Shown: positions 1 to 7,950, counted from the first letter of the stretch. The stretch is DNA of 21,561 bases from JAKORR01 sp964608495 (GCA_964608495.1 CAZSOQ010000080.1:1-21561), one strand, 5' to 3'. The notes: a model not told the origin generated them from the letters alone. Made by a program: numbers and translations.

Positions 1-348
1 GACGGCGACACCGGCTTCCCCACCATCTGCGGCACGGGCACGGAGGACTACTTCGGCGGCGCCTGGGGCTTCGGCGGCGAGACCTACTCCACGGCCTTCC
101 TGGGGTACCCCTTCTGCCAGCGCGAGCCGGGCCAGGTGCCCAAGCACGGCCTATACCGCTGGCACGTGCTGGACCCCATCCGGTTCCGCGAGGAGCTGAA
201 GGTGACGATGCAGGCCCTGGGCTGGTGGCCGAACGGCAAGTTCGAGCCGCTGACGGACGACATCTCGTCGGTGGGCTACTGGTACCAGTCCGAGCCGCAC
301 GCAGCCTTCCCCCAGCTGCCCGACATCCACGGCCGCTGGGCACGATAG
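1..348 (+). CDS. GH172/DUF2961 family protein, C-terminal fragment
   Basis: The frame is open from the first base to the TAG at 346-348, giving 115 residues of a gene that begins outside the window. The fragment starts DGDTGFPTICGTGTEDYFGG; the GTGTEDYF stretch is the signature of DUF2961, now glycoside hydrolase family 172, whose characterised members act on fructofuranosides or arabinofuranosides. The rest (HGLYRWHVLDPIRF, later WYQ and the closing proline-rich tail) matches the usual C-terminal part of that family, where a jelly-roll core binds sugar. Full-length members are about 350-450 residues, so roughly two thirds is missing here. The substrate cannot be read from this fragment. It converges on the next gene across a hairpin-rich spacer. 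Confidence 0.85.
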   Translation, partial: DGDTGFPTICGTGTEDYFGGAWGFGGETYSTAFLGYPFCQREPGQVPKHGLYRWHVLDPIRFREELKVTMQALGWWPNGKFEPLTDDISSVGYWYQSEPHAAFPQLPDIHGRWAR

Positions 349-447
349 CCCGAGGGTCTGCCGCCCCCCGTCTGTTGTAGTCGCAGGTCGGACCTTAGCC
401 TGCCCCTGCAGGCTGAGGTCCGCGCCTGCGGTGGTGGCGGCGGGGTG

Positions 448-556
448 GCCCCTCGTGGAGGATCCGCCACGGGGCTCCGTAGGGCGGGGCTTCAGCTCCG
501 CCTCCCTCTCTCCCGCACCCGTTGTGGGAGGCGAGGGGGCGCTTTCTGCCCCCTCG
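448..556. terminator. cluster of hairpins between convergent genes
   Basis: The 237-base spacer between the two convergent genes holds three inverted repeats. The first is GCCC-ct-CGTGG (448-458) pairing with CCACGGGGC (467-475). The second is GGCGGGGC (483-490) with GCTCCGCC (495-502) around a TTCA loop, with one G-T wobble. The third is a perfect 9-bp stem, CGAGGGGGC (532-540) with GCCCCCTCG (548-556). CCTCCC (501-506) can also pair with GGGAGG (526-531). None is followed by a long T run, so bidirectional termination is an inference from position and stem strength. Confidence 0.5.
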
Positions 557-585
557 GCGACGGCACACCCCCCCCCATCCCCTGC

Positions 586-3500
586 CTACTCCCGCCCCTC
601 GATCCTCGCCAACGCCCTCCTCACCCGCGCGAGCTGCGACGCGACCCGCGCCCGCTCGGCCTCCAGCACCTCGGGATCGTCCGTCCAGTGCGTCAGATCC
701 CGGAACAGCTCCGGCCGCCAGCCCAGCAGTTGCCGCGCCTCGCTCACCAGCCGCCACTGCGGCGACGCGCTCTCGCCGCCGACTGGGTGCTCGTCGGTCC
801 GCTCGCCGCCTGCCCGGACGCCCTGCGGCGCATCGGGCCGTATCCCGCGCTCGCGCAGCGCGTCCGCCAGCCGGTCCGTCGCCAGCTCCAGCTCGTGCAG
901 CAGCTCGTAGTCCTCGATCCCGTCCCGGATGTTCTCCAGCCTCTGGCACGAGATCAGCGTCTGGTCCGGCCCGGGGTAGAAGAGGTGCCCGTCCCCGTTC
1001 ACGTGGTCATAGGTGAAGGTGTTCCACGGCACTTCCGGCCAGCGCTTCCCCGCCGCGATCTGCGCCAGCACCTCCGGGTCCTCCATCGGCACGATGTAGT
1101 CCGGCCCGGGCTTCGTCACCTCATTGCTCTGCCACATCTGCATGTGGTAGTACAGGAACCCCGTCACGCGGTACCTGTATGTCTGCCAGAACAGGATCCG
1201 GTGCTCCAGGGCCGAGTAGTCCGTGAACCAGTTCGCGTAGGGATGCGTTGGCCCACAGCACACATACCACCACATCTCGTCCGTCTTATCCACATTCCGC
1301 CATATCCGCGGGTTCTCCAGATGCGGCGTCAGCGGTACCCAGGTGTCCATCACGGGGTTCAGCACCTCGTTCGGCACCACCGTACACGCCGTCCGCAGGT
1401 CCGGCGCGGCCTTCTTGATGACCGAGTACGCCCGCACCACCTCGTCATACCCCTCCGGCCGCACCTCATCGAACCCATACACGTACCCCTTGTCTATCCA
1501 GCCGTTCCGCCGCAGGAACTCCGCGTACTCGCGGGCCCACTTCGCCAACTCCGCGTCCCTTGCCGCCCGTTCCTCCGGCGTGCCGCCCCCCAGGCCGCCC
1601 TGGTACTTCACGCAGAAGGCGTTCATCCCGTGGTCCACGCACCACCGGATGTCGTCCTCGTCCCAGTACGGGTTGCCCGAGTAGATCGTCCCGGGGTTGA
1701 TCCTACGGTCCAGCAGGAACTGGAAGTACCGTCGCTTCAGCTCCGGCGGCGTCTCCTTGAGGCCGTACCAGGCCGCCAGGCCCGTGTGCCACGACGAGAT
1801 CGCGGTCTTCAGCGTGGTCGTGTCGGGCAGCGTGACGTCCCAGACCTCGACTTCGAGCTTCAGGTTCACGGGCCGCGCGTTGGCCGGGCTCACCGTCAGG
1901 CCGCCCACGTACACGCCCGCCGGCACGTCCTTCGGGGCCTTCACGCCCACCCATATCGGCTGATTCTGCCCCTGCGCCCCGTCGAATCGGTCCAGCGGCA
2001 TCAGCGGATCGGGGTACCAGCCCACGTACTCCACGGGGTAGCGCGGCTTGCGCGTCTGCACGTACCCTACCCGGTACACCTCGATCCTGTCCCGCCCGAT
2101 CGTGAAGCCCTGCGGCCCGACCAGCGGCGTCCACGTCACCTCCACGTCCTCCAGGTCCTTCGCCACCGGTATTATCACGAACTGGATCGCTTCGTACTCA
2201 TTCCGGCACAGACGCAGCCTGCCCACCAGCCCCAGCTTCCCCGCGAAGGGCACGTCCCTCAGCACCTTCACCGTGGAGGGCGCCACGCCTATGCCGTAGT
2301 CGGGCAGATCACCGCCGCCCATGGCTTCCCAGGTCCGCCAGCGCGTGTCGAGCTGGCCGATCCGCACCGCCAGGTCCTCGACTTCCCGCGCGAGCTGGGC
2401 CCACGCCTCACGCGCCGTGCCCTGCACGACCGCCGCGGCGTCTTGCGCCATCGCGCGGTTGCACCGGGCCGTGAGGGCCTTGAGGTCGGCGTCCAAGACC
2501 GCCGCGGCCGCGGTGAGGGCCTCGGGCGCGTTCTTCGGCACGGGCCGCGACGCCTGCCCGCGCCACCATGCCGACGCGGCGTCCAGCTCCGCCAGTCGCG
2601 CGTCCACGGGCTCGATGTAGTAGGGCAGCGCGCCGGTGCGCAGGATGAGGCGGTTGCCCTCGCGCACCTCGAAGGCCACGCTCCCGGCGCCGGTCTGCGC
2701 CACGCGATAGCGCACGCTGAGACAGTCGGCGTGGGGCATGGGCTCGGTGCCCAGGATCTCGCCCGCGCCCACCAGGGCCACCGTCAGGCCCGCCGAGAAG
2801 GGCCCCAGCGGCTGGAAACGCGCCTCGTTCACGCCCAGGAAGGGCTCATCGAGGCGGCACAGGCCCACGGCCGGGGGGCTCTCGTCGAAGATGACGACGC
2901 CGAAGTTCTCGGGCTCATGGAAGCCGTTGAGCGTGGGCGACCAGCCGCTCCACTCGTCCAGGCGTTTCTCCTCGCGGTTGAGGTTGATCCGCCAGGCCTG
3001 GCCGAGCTTGGGCGGGCCACCGATGTCGGCCCAGGGGATGACGATTTCGCACTGCCAGCCCTTGTCGCCGCGGAGGGTAGCGGCGATGGCGCGGGTATTC
3101 CAGGTGGGGTCGAACTGGCCGGGCGTGGGACAGAGCTCGTCGAGCAGGACGCCGGCGGCGTTGACTATGAAGTGGAAGAACTGCTCCGAGAGGGGCGGCT
3201 GGACGAAGATCTCGACGGAATCGTCCATCCAGAGGCCATCGGCATCGCGCTCGGTGCGTTGGAGCAGCAGGTTCTCCATCTGCGACTCACGGCAATCGAG
3301 GGCGATATAGAGGGAGGTATCGTCCCAGAGGATACGGCCGGTGGTCTGCTCTTGGGCGAGGGCATGGTCGCGGATATCCACAAAGGGCCCGAGCCTGACA
3401 GCCCTCTGCCAACACTCCTCACCGATCCTCCCATCCACCACCACCTCCCCCGCACACCTCGCCACCCTCGCCACCGCAGGCAAGCCGAGGTCGCCGGCAG

Positions 3501-3588
3501 CCACTCCTGCCACCGAAGCCAACGCCACACCCAGCACGGCGGGAAGCGGTATGGACCTGCTGAGTTGCAGCAAGCGGAGCGTTCGCAT
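586..3588 (-). CDS. secreted CBM9 / GH123-like (DUF4091) protein
   Basis: This is a 1000-residue protein starting at the ATG at 3588, chosen because a GGGGAG ribosome site lies just upstream and a signal peptide (MRTLRLLQL..., hydrophobic to about residue 31) begins there; the frame runs further upstream but that part looks non-coding. Residues about 46-232 resemble a CBM9/DOMON-type sugar-binding module (VVVDGRIGEECW, then LWDDTSLYIALD). Residues about 260-450 are helical or linker. The C-terminal half matches DUF4091, the GH123 catalytic fold, with the Asp-Glu pair D707-E708 in YGFDEVRPEGYDEV where GH123 beta-N-acetylgalactosaminidases place their stabilising Asp and acid Glu. Expected location is extracellular or periplasmic. 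The true substrate is unknown, since most DUF4091 proteins are uncharacterised. It lies 79 bases downstream of the ATPase gene on the same strand; a functional link is doubtful. Confidence 0.85.
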   Translation of the reverse strand: MRTLRLLQLSRSIPLPAVLGVALASVAGVAAGDLGLPAVARVARCAGEVVVDGRIGEECWQRAVRLGPFVDIRDHALAQEQTTGRILWDDTSLYIALDCRESQMENLLLQRTERDADGLWMDDSVEIFVQPPLSEQFFHFIVNAAGVLLDELCPTPGQFDPTWNTRAIAATLRGDKGWQCEIVIPWADIGGPPKLGQAWRINLNREEKRLDEWSGWSPTLNGFHEPENFGVVIFDESPPAVGLCRLDEPFLGVNEARFQPLGPFSAGLTVALVGAGEILGTEPMPHADCLSVRYRVAQTGAGSVAFEVREGNRLILRTGALPYYIEPVDARLAELDAASAWWRGQASRPVPKNAPEALTAAAAVLDADLKALTARCNRAMAQDAAAVVQGTAREAWAQLAREVEDLAVRIGQLDTRWRTWEAMGGGDLPDYGIGVAPSTVKVLRDVPFAGKLGLVGRLRLCRNEYEAIQFVIIPVAKDLEDVEVTWTPLVGPQGFTIGRDRIEVYRVGYVQTRKPRYPVEYVGWYPDPLMPLDRFDGAQGQNQPIWVGVKAPKDVPAGVYVGGLTVSPANARPVNLKLEVEVWDVTLPDTTTLKTAISSWHTGLAAWYGLKETPPELKRRYFQFLLDRRINPGTIYSGNPYWDEDDIRWCVDHGMNAFCVKYQGGLGGGTPEERAARDAELAKWAREYAEFLRRNGWIDKGYVYGFDEVRPEGYDEVVRAYSVIKKAAPDLRTACTVVPNEVLNPVMDTWVPLTPHLENPRIWRNVDKTDEMWWYVCCGPTHPYANWFTDYSALEHRILFWQTYRYRVTGFLYYHMQMWQSNEVTKPGPDYIVPMEDPEVLAQIAAGKRWPEVPWNTFTYDHVNGDGHLFYPGPDQTLISCQRLENIRDGIEDYELLHELELATDRLADALRERGIRPDAPQGVRAGGERTDEHPVGGESASPQWRLVSEARQLLGWRPELFRDLTHWTDDPEVLEAERARVASQLARVRRALARIEGRE

Positions 3589-3667
3589 ATGGTGATCTCC
3601 CCTGTCTAGGTGCCCATTGGCTTCGCGGACGTGTCGTCCTCGCTGTCCCCGCGTGGTAGTCACGCCC

Positions 3668-6136
3668 CTATTGCACCTCGTCTGCGTCCAGCCCCAACTG
3701 GTCGGCGTACTTGGCGATGAGCTTCTGCATGCTCTCGACATGAGGCCGGATCTCGTGTGGCCCGGGGACCCGGGCTGCTGCCGCGTCGTCCTCGTGCAGG
3801 TGTGAGCTCGTGAACTTGTGCGCGTGCTCCAGGGGTCCCTCATCCGCCACGTCGAATCCTGGGCAACGGAGCAAGAGGCTGTGAAGCCTGGGCCAGCTTT
3901 CGCTCTCGTACGCACGAGGTATCAGCTGTCCGGTCGTGACCTGGAACAGGTCCTTGACGAAGCGCTCGACGAACTGCCTCAGCGATAGCACGGCCTCGTG
4001 ACGGTATGATTCGTTCGTGGCCTCCGAGCACTTCTGCGCTTGCTGTAGAAGCTCCACGAGCCTGGGGCCCGCTTCCGTGATGGTAGGCCCCTCGGGGTGG
4101 TGTGCCTCGAAGCGGAGACGGTAGACGTTGTGAGCCCTGCGGTAGCGCGCATCGATGTGGTCGTGCACCCGCTCCAGGTGGGTCATGACGATCACTTGGT
4201 GGCCGTCGCCGAGGAGCTTCCCCAGCACGCCCTGAATGAACCGCTGAGCGTGGTGGTCGTCCATGGACTGCACCGGGTCGTCTATCAGCACGAACCTGAA
4301 GGGGGTGTGCCCCCCCACCGCACAACCCAAGTGCACCGCCAAACCCAGGCAGTTCAGATGCGACGCGCTGAGGTTGGGCGCCGCCTGCATTTCCTCCCCA
4401 TAGGACGCTGCCAGTATCTGCAGCGCGTCCGTCGCTGGCTGAATCCGTGAGAACGCGACCAGCTCGTCCGGGTTGAGGAGGTCGTACCAGCCCTTGATCT
4501 CGCTCCCCCGAGTAGCCAGCATCTCCTTCTGCTTCTCCTCGATGAACTCCCTTACTTCGGCTCGGAAGCGCCCCAGTGACTCCTCCAGTGCGATGTCCTG
4601 CGCGGCGATCTCGACATCGCTCCAGCGCTCCCACGCCTCAAGCAGGAACCCTAGGTAGCGCACCTCGCCCTGGGAAGACAGCGTCTCGCTCACCCCCGGC
4701 GACAGACCGTTGAAGGCAGACCTGTACGTGTCGAGAGCTGCCACGTACGCTCTCACGGCCGAGGCCAGGGCCTCGATACGGGTAGGCAGTTCGTTCGACA
4801 CGTCTTCCGCCGGTGCGAGGCCCGCCACTCGCTGCTCCACGTGGGTGAGAGCCGCCGTCACCTGGCCGTAGGCCTTCTGGCACTCGTCCCTCTGACGCTG
4901 GAGGGCCGTCGCAGCAGAGCGGAACTGCGGCAAGGGGGCCTCGGGCGGCAGGAGGGCCGTCAGCCTCTCCCATGCTTCGTCCGACGGACACTCAACGGCT
5001 GGCCAGGAGTCAGGATCGGCTGCCGATAGCCGTTTCCTGAGCTCACCGAGCCGAGTCGCAGCTGCTTCCTGCGCTTGTCCACCGCCCGTCGCGGCGTCGG
5101 CTGCGGCCTCGATTTCGGCGGTCCGCTCCGCTGTGAGTGTGCGCGCGTGGCAGAAAGGGCACCTGTCCGAGTCCGGCCCCTCCCGCAGCTGAAGGCCCAT
5201 CCTGTAGAACTCGGCAAGGACCCTGCCGACCTCGTCGCCCGCGCCTTGCAGATACTCGACCAGTTGGTGAGCGAGATCGGCTTCTGAGCGGGAATCGGGG
5301 CAGGCCATCTGCAGCACGGGATCTGTGAGCGCATGGGGGCGATAGGCGTCCCAGTCGACTACCTCTCTAGCGCGGGCAGCCTGTGCGTCTCTCAGGGCTT
5401 CCGGCACCGCCTCATCCGGGAGGTCCGCACCTATCGCGGCGACCACAAGCCCCCTCAGCACCCGGGACGCGTCCTGCGCGGATAGGGGCCTCTGCTGGAG
5501 GCTCTCCACGAGGCGCCCGGCTGCTGCGTAGGTCCTGGCCTCAGCGAGAAGGTGCGCGAGAAAGGCTCGCGCCTCGGTTGCCCTGTTGGGCTTGCTCGTG
5601 GCGTATCCGGCCGTGCCCTGCAACTTGTCGACATCGTCCCGGAAGCGGATCAGGCCTTCCAGGCCGAGCATGGAGGACAGGGCGCGATAACGCTGCTTCG
5701 GCTGGCTGTGTATGAAATCCTGCAGAGCGTGCTGCATCACCAAGGGCTTCGCGAACTCAGACAGCACACCGAGGACAGACAGGTCGGGCCGCGGCTCGCC
5801 ATCCACGTACAGGTCCGAGGATTCGTCCTTGCTGAGTTCCCGGCGCACGGTGTGCTCCGTGCCGTCGGCAGCGTCGACGACCGCCTCGACAAACGGACGC
5901 TCGTGCCAGTCCCAGTGTACGTTCGCGTACGATCCCTTGTATTCCTGCTTCGACAGCCCTTCCCCCCTCTCCCGTCTCGCCGTCCTGCCGTAGAGCAGCC
6001 ACTCCAAGGCCTCGACCAGGCTCGTCTTCCCGGTGCCGTTGGCGCCGAGGACGAGGGTCAGGACCTGCCCGAAGCTAACCGTCTGCCTGTCCCGGAAGCC
6101 CCGCATTCCCTGTACGGTGAGTTGTCTCAATCTCAT
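3668..6136 (-). CDS. AAA/SMC-type ATPase with zinc-hook CxxC motif
   Basis: The protein has 822 residues. The N-terminus (MRLRQLTVQGMRGFRDRQTV) has the beta-strand pattern of RecF/SbcC/Rad50-type ATPases, and Walker A is GANGTGKTS at residues 31-39. The centre is charged and alpha-helical, with a CPFC zinc-hook-like motif (C326, C329). Walker B is VLIDDPVQSMDDHH with D619-D620. The tail continues as a helical region with YRHEAVLSLRQFVERFVKDLF and no recognisable nuclease or TOPRIM domain. The start ATG at 6136 has a GGAGG site nine bases upstream. The 5' end overlaps the small upstream ORF by 62 bases, suggesting translational coupling. Such ATPases act in DNA repair or in anti-phage systems; no Mre11/SbcD-like partner is adjacent. 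Family-level call firm, biological role open. Confidence 0.9.
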   Translation of the reverse strand: MRLRQLTVQGMRGFRDRQTVSFGQVLTLVLGANGTGKTSLVEALEWLLYGRTARRERGEGLSKQEYKGSYANVHWDWHERPFVEAVVDAADGTEHTVRRELSKDESSDLYVDGEPRPDLSVLGVLSEFAKPLVMQHALQDFIHSQPKQRYRALSSMLGLEGLIRFRDDVDKLQGTAGYATSKPNRATEARAFLAHLLAEARTYAAAGRLVESLQQRPLSAQDASRVLRGLVVAAIGADLPDEAVPEALRDAQAARAREVVDWDAYRPHALTDPVLQMACPDSRSEADLAHQLVEYLQGAGDEVGRVLAEFYRMGLQLREGPDSDRCPFCHARTLTAERTAEIEAAADAATGGGQAQEAAATRLGELRKRLSAADPDSWPAVECPSDEAWERLTALLPPEAPLPQFRSAATALQRQRDECQKAYGQVTAALTHVEQRVAGLAPAEDVSNELPTRIEALASAVRAYVAALDTYRSAFNGLSPGVSETLSSQGEVRYLGFLLEAWERWSDVEIAAQDIALEESLGRFRAEVREFIEEKQKEMLATRGSEIKGWYDLLNPDELVAFSRIQPATDALQILAASYGEEMQAAPNLSASHLNCLGLAVHLGCAVGGHTPFRFVLIDDPVQSMDDHHAQRFIQGVLGKLLGDGHQVIVMTHLERVHDHIDARYRRAHNVYRLRFEAHHPEGPTITEAGPRLVELLQQAQKCSEATNESYRHEAVLSLRQFVERFVKDLFQVTTGQLIPRAYESESWPRLHSLLLRCPGFDVADEGPLEHAHKFTSSHLHEDDAAAARVPGPHEIRPHVESMQKLIAKYADQLGLDADEVQ

Positions 6137-6281
6137 CGATCCTGGCCTCCATCGTCCGTTTGCACTCGTTGAGCAACGCCTCGTAACCAGGACTCTCCAG
6201 GTAGGCCTCGACGAGCCCCTTGTGGAACGGATCGCTGACCAGATCGCGGAACTCAGTCAGAAGACCGCTCACGATGCCCAT
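6075..6281 (-). CDS. small acidic ORF overlapping the ATPase gene
   Basis: The ORF encodes 68 residues beginning MGIVSGLLTEFRDLVSDPF and containing YLESPGYEALLNECKRTMEARIDEIE, which reads as a compact helical protein. A purine-rich GGTGGTGG stretch precedes the ATG. Its last 62 bases lie inside the ATPase gene in another frame, and the ATPase ribosome site (6146-6150) lies within it. The overlap means the C-terminal third is constrained by the ATPase and may be less informative (it ends TGNAGLPGQADG). I do not recognise the family. It could be an accessory subunit or a leader ORF. A chance ORF is less likely given the aliphatic/charged patterning and tight coupling. Confidence 0.6.
   Translation of the reverse strand: MGIVSGLLTEFRDLVSDPFHKGLVEAYLESPGYEALLNECKRTMEARIDEIETTHRTGNAGLPGQADG
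6146..6150 (-). promoter_or_regulatory. ribosome binding site of the ATPase gene
   Basis: GGAGG on the minus strand lies nine bases before the ATG at 6136. It supports that start over others and sits inside the upstream small ORF, so translation of the two is likely coupled. Confidence 0.65.
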
Positions 6282-6704
6282 GTACCACCACCCCCGGGAG
6301 AATACCGCGTCTCACGCCGAACTTGGGCTGGGCGGTTCGTCCCTCCCAAGCCCACATAACGCGGGAAATGGGACAACTCGGACAGGACGACATGCATGGT
6401 AACACACTGGATGCTCTTCAGCCATCGGGCGCGGCATTGCTGAGGCCAGACGAGCGAGGGACGAGACGGGGGCGAGGGCTCCCATACCCAAGGGCCCGAG
6501 GCGCAGCGCCCAGCGCCCCCGTATGGACCTGCCCATGGTCCGGCGGTGGTACCCCTTGGTGCCGCGCCTCCGCGCCAGCCGCAAGCTAGGGCTCCCCCGC
6601 GAAGGGCCCTGCGTGCGGTCGCGCCACCGCAACGTCATAGCCCGGCCCGTACCCCCAGGGGGTTCTCCCGTGACCGTAAGACGAGCAACCCTGCCCCAGC
6701 GCGG
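6282..6704. other. 423-base stretch without a convincing gene
   Basis: It lies between the small ORF before the ATPase and the end of the PPC-domain gene. Open frames here give low-complexity Arg/Pro/Gly-rich translations with no family resemblance. Structure visible: CCATAC (6482-6487) opposite GTATGG (6521-6526), enclosing GGCGC-a-GCGCC (6500-6510); GGACC (6525-6529) opposite GGTCC (6537-6541); and ACCCCC-a-GGGGGT (6651-6663) about 40 bases beyond the PPC stop. The half nearest the ATPase (about 6340-6420) is somewhat richer in A and T and is where a promoter for the ATPase pair would lie, but no clear -35/-10 pair was found. Confidence 0.6.
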
Positions 6705-7163
6705 CTAGGCGTCCCGGCGTCCGCACTGCAGCAGCGCAAACCCAGTCTCCGCATCGGCGACGCGCACCGCGTCCAGCCCTACCACCTCGATTAGCACCAC
6801 CTCCAGCACGTGCCAGGTCACAATCCCCGCGCGTATGCACCCGGCCCGCGCCTCCTCACCGCGCCCGAAGGCCGCGTGCATGTGCAGCGACGGCCTGCCC
6901 GCCTCGTCGGGGAAGATCGTCCCCACCGCCGCGACCTCGTGTACCCCGCCGAGCGCCGTGACCACGGGCACCGGCGGCAGCACCTCGCCGTCCTCGGGCC
7001 CCACGACGAACCTGCTCCCGTCCTCGGCGCCTCCCACCATCACCGCGATCCCGGCCAGCACGCCCTGCTCCGCGGCGAAGTCCTCCAGCGACTGGGGCAT
7101 GGGGTCACCGTGCTCCAGGCGAAGGGCGAAAACGCGGCCCAGCTTGCCCTCACTGTACTGCAT
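6705..7163 (-). CDS. PPC/DUF296 domain protein
   Basis: This 152-residue protein consists of one PPC (DUF296) domain. It shows the family pattern: a start like GRVFALRLEHGDPMPQSLEDFAAEQGV, an AxMVGGAEDG turn (about residues 40-49), the SLHMHAAFGR segment with H94 and H96, and a closing GIVTWHVLEVVLIEV strand. In bacteria the fold is usually a stand-alone trimer, and the histidines are proposed to bind metal. In plants the same domain sits beside AT-hooks; no AT-hook is present here, so DNA binding is not supported. The ATG at 7163 has an AGGAG site nine bases upstream. The phosphatase gene lies 230 bases upstream on the same strand. The cellular role is unknown. Confidence 0.85.
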   Translation of the reverse strand: MQYSEGKLGRVFALRLEHGDPMPQSLEDFAAEQGVLAGIAVMVGGAEDGSRFVVGPEDGEVLPPVPVVTALGGVHEVAAVGTIFPDEAGRPSLHMHAAFGRGEEARAGCIRAGIVTWHVLEVVLIEVVGLDAVRVADAETGFALLQCGRRDA

Positions 7164-7331
7164 GGCTCATCTCTCCTTCCGAGGCGCCCGCCGCCGACAC
7201 GCGGGGCGACGGCATGAGGTTCCGCGCGAGCGACGGGTCCCCTTGCCGGCGCGCGGACGGCGGGCGTGCGCGGAGTGTGGCAGAACGAGGATTGACAGCC
7301 GCGCCGCCGAGCTGCAGGAGGTGGCAAGCCA

Positions 7332-7451
7332 ATGACCCGCCGCGCTGTCTTCTACGGGGCCGCCGTGTTGGCCTTGGCCCGCGCCGCTTCAGCTCACGCC
7401 TGGGCCGGATCGCCAGGGCGATGGCGTCCGCCCTGCATGCGAACCCAGTAG
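7332..7451 (+). CDS. possible 39-residue ORF with signal-peptide-like sequence
   Basis: A perfect AGGAGG (7316-7321) lies ten bases before an ATG. The product begins MTRRAVFYGAAVLALARAAS and ends after 39 codons at TAG (7449-7451). The first 25 residues look like a Sec signal peptide (two Arg, a hydrophobic stretch, then AxA). A TTGACA sits at 7292-7297 but has no matching -10. The second half runs antisense across the 3' end of the phosphatase gene. It may be the decayed 5' end of a secreted-protein gene, a genuine micropeptide, or chance. Confidence 0.25.
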   Translation: MTRRAVFYGAAVLALARAASAHAWAGSPGRWRPPCMRTQ

Positions 7452-7891
7452 TCCCGGATCGCCCGTTCCTGCTCGTCGCTCTCCACGGCGCCGGGCCGTC
7501 GCCGGCGCATGTGCTCGATGGCCTCGGTCGGGCTCATCCCGAGGCTCACGAAGTAGCAGGCCAGCATGGTGCCCGTCCGGCCGACGCCCGCCTGGCAGTG
7601 CACGGCCACGGTCTGGCCCCGCCGCAGCCGCTCGGCCAGCGCCGCCACGAATTCGCCGATCTGCTGCTGCGTGGGCGCCGTGTAGTCGGCGAAGGGGATC
7701 CGCACGTGCTCCAGCCCCTCGCGTAGCACGGCCGCGGTCTCGGGTGGGTCTTCGTTGAGCGATACCAGCACATGGAACCCCAGCCGCGCCAGCAGAGGCA
7801 GTTGGTCCGGTCCCGGGCAGGCCAGTGCCGCCACCTGTCCCGGTATGACCCAGTCCAGACACAATTCCGGCACGTCGTAGTCGCGCTTCAT
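7394..7891 (-). CDS. dual-specificity / tyrosine phosphatase-like protein
   Basis: The protein has 165 residues. The cysteine-phosphatase P-loop is HCQAGVGRTGT, with nucleophile C99 and R105 (CX5R). A candidate general acid is D69 in PFADYTAP, which sits where the acid loop lies in compact DUSP23/VH1-like enzymes. The helices after the loop (GMSPTEAIEHMRRRRPGA) follow the same plan. No signal peptide is seen, so it should be cytoplasmic. Substrates may be phosphoproteins or small phosphorylated molecules; the sequence does not decide. The ATG at 7891 has only a weak GGCGGAG close by. The gene diverges from the esterase gene across 292 bases and precedes the PPC gene on the same strand. Confidence 0.88.
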   Translation of the reverse strand: MKRDYDVPELCLDWVIPGQVAALACPGPDQLPLLARLGFHVLVSLNEDPPETAAVLREGLEHVRIPFADYTAPTQQQIGEFVAALAERLRRGQTVAVHCQAGVGRTGTMLACYFVSLGMSPTEAIEHMRRRRPGAVESDEQERAIRDYWVRMQGGRHRPGDPAQA

Positions 7892-7936
7892 GGCTCCGCC
7901 TGTGTGCCTGGCCGCCCGGAGGTGTCCTGTAGGGCC

Positions 7937-7950
7937 GCCCCTCTCGGGGC
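7937..7950. repeat. small hairpin preceded by GTAGGGC
   Basis: GCCCC (7937-7941) and GGGGC (7946-7950) flank TCTC. The seven bases GTAGGGC at 7929-7935 are also found directly before a hairpin at 479-485, so the two intergenic sites may be copies of one dispersed element. Confidence 0.3.

Noticed and set aside
445..3609. Very long plus-strand open frame of 1054 codons
   Set aside because: It is antisense to the CBM9/GH123-like gene. The translation is Arg/Pro/His-rich with no family features, which is typical of the shadow frame of a GC-rich gene.
3589..3915. N-terminal extension of the GH123-like protein up to 3915
   Set aside because: The extension would run into the ATPase gene, reads as low-complexity sequence and would bury the signal peptide. 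The ATG at 3588 has its own ribosome site.
6312..6638. 108-codon minus-strand frame in the spacer before the ATPase pair
   Set aside because: Its composition is Arg/Pro/Ser-rich with no hydrophobic core or motif, and no convincing ribosome site was seen.
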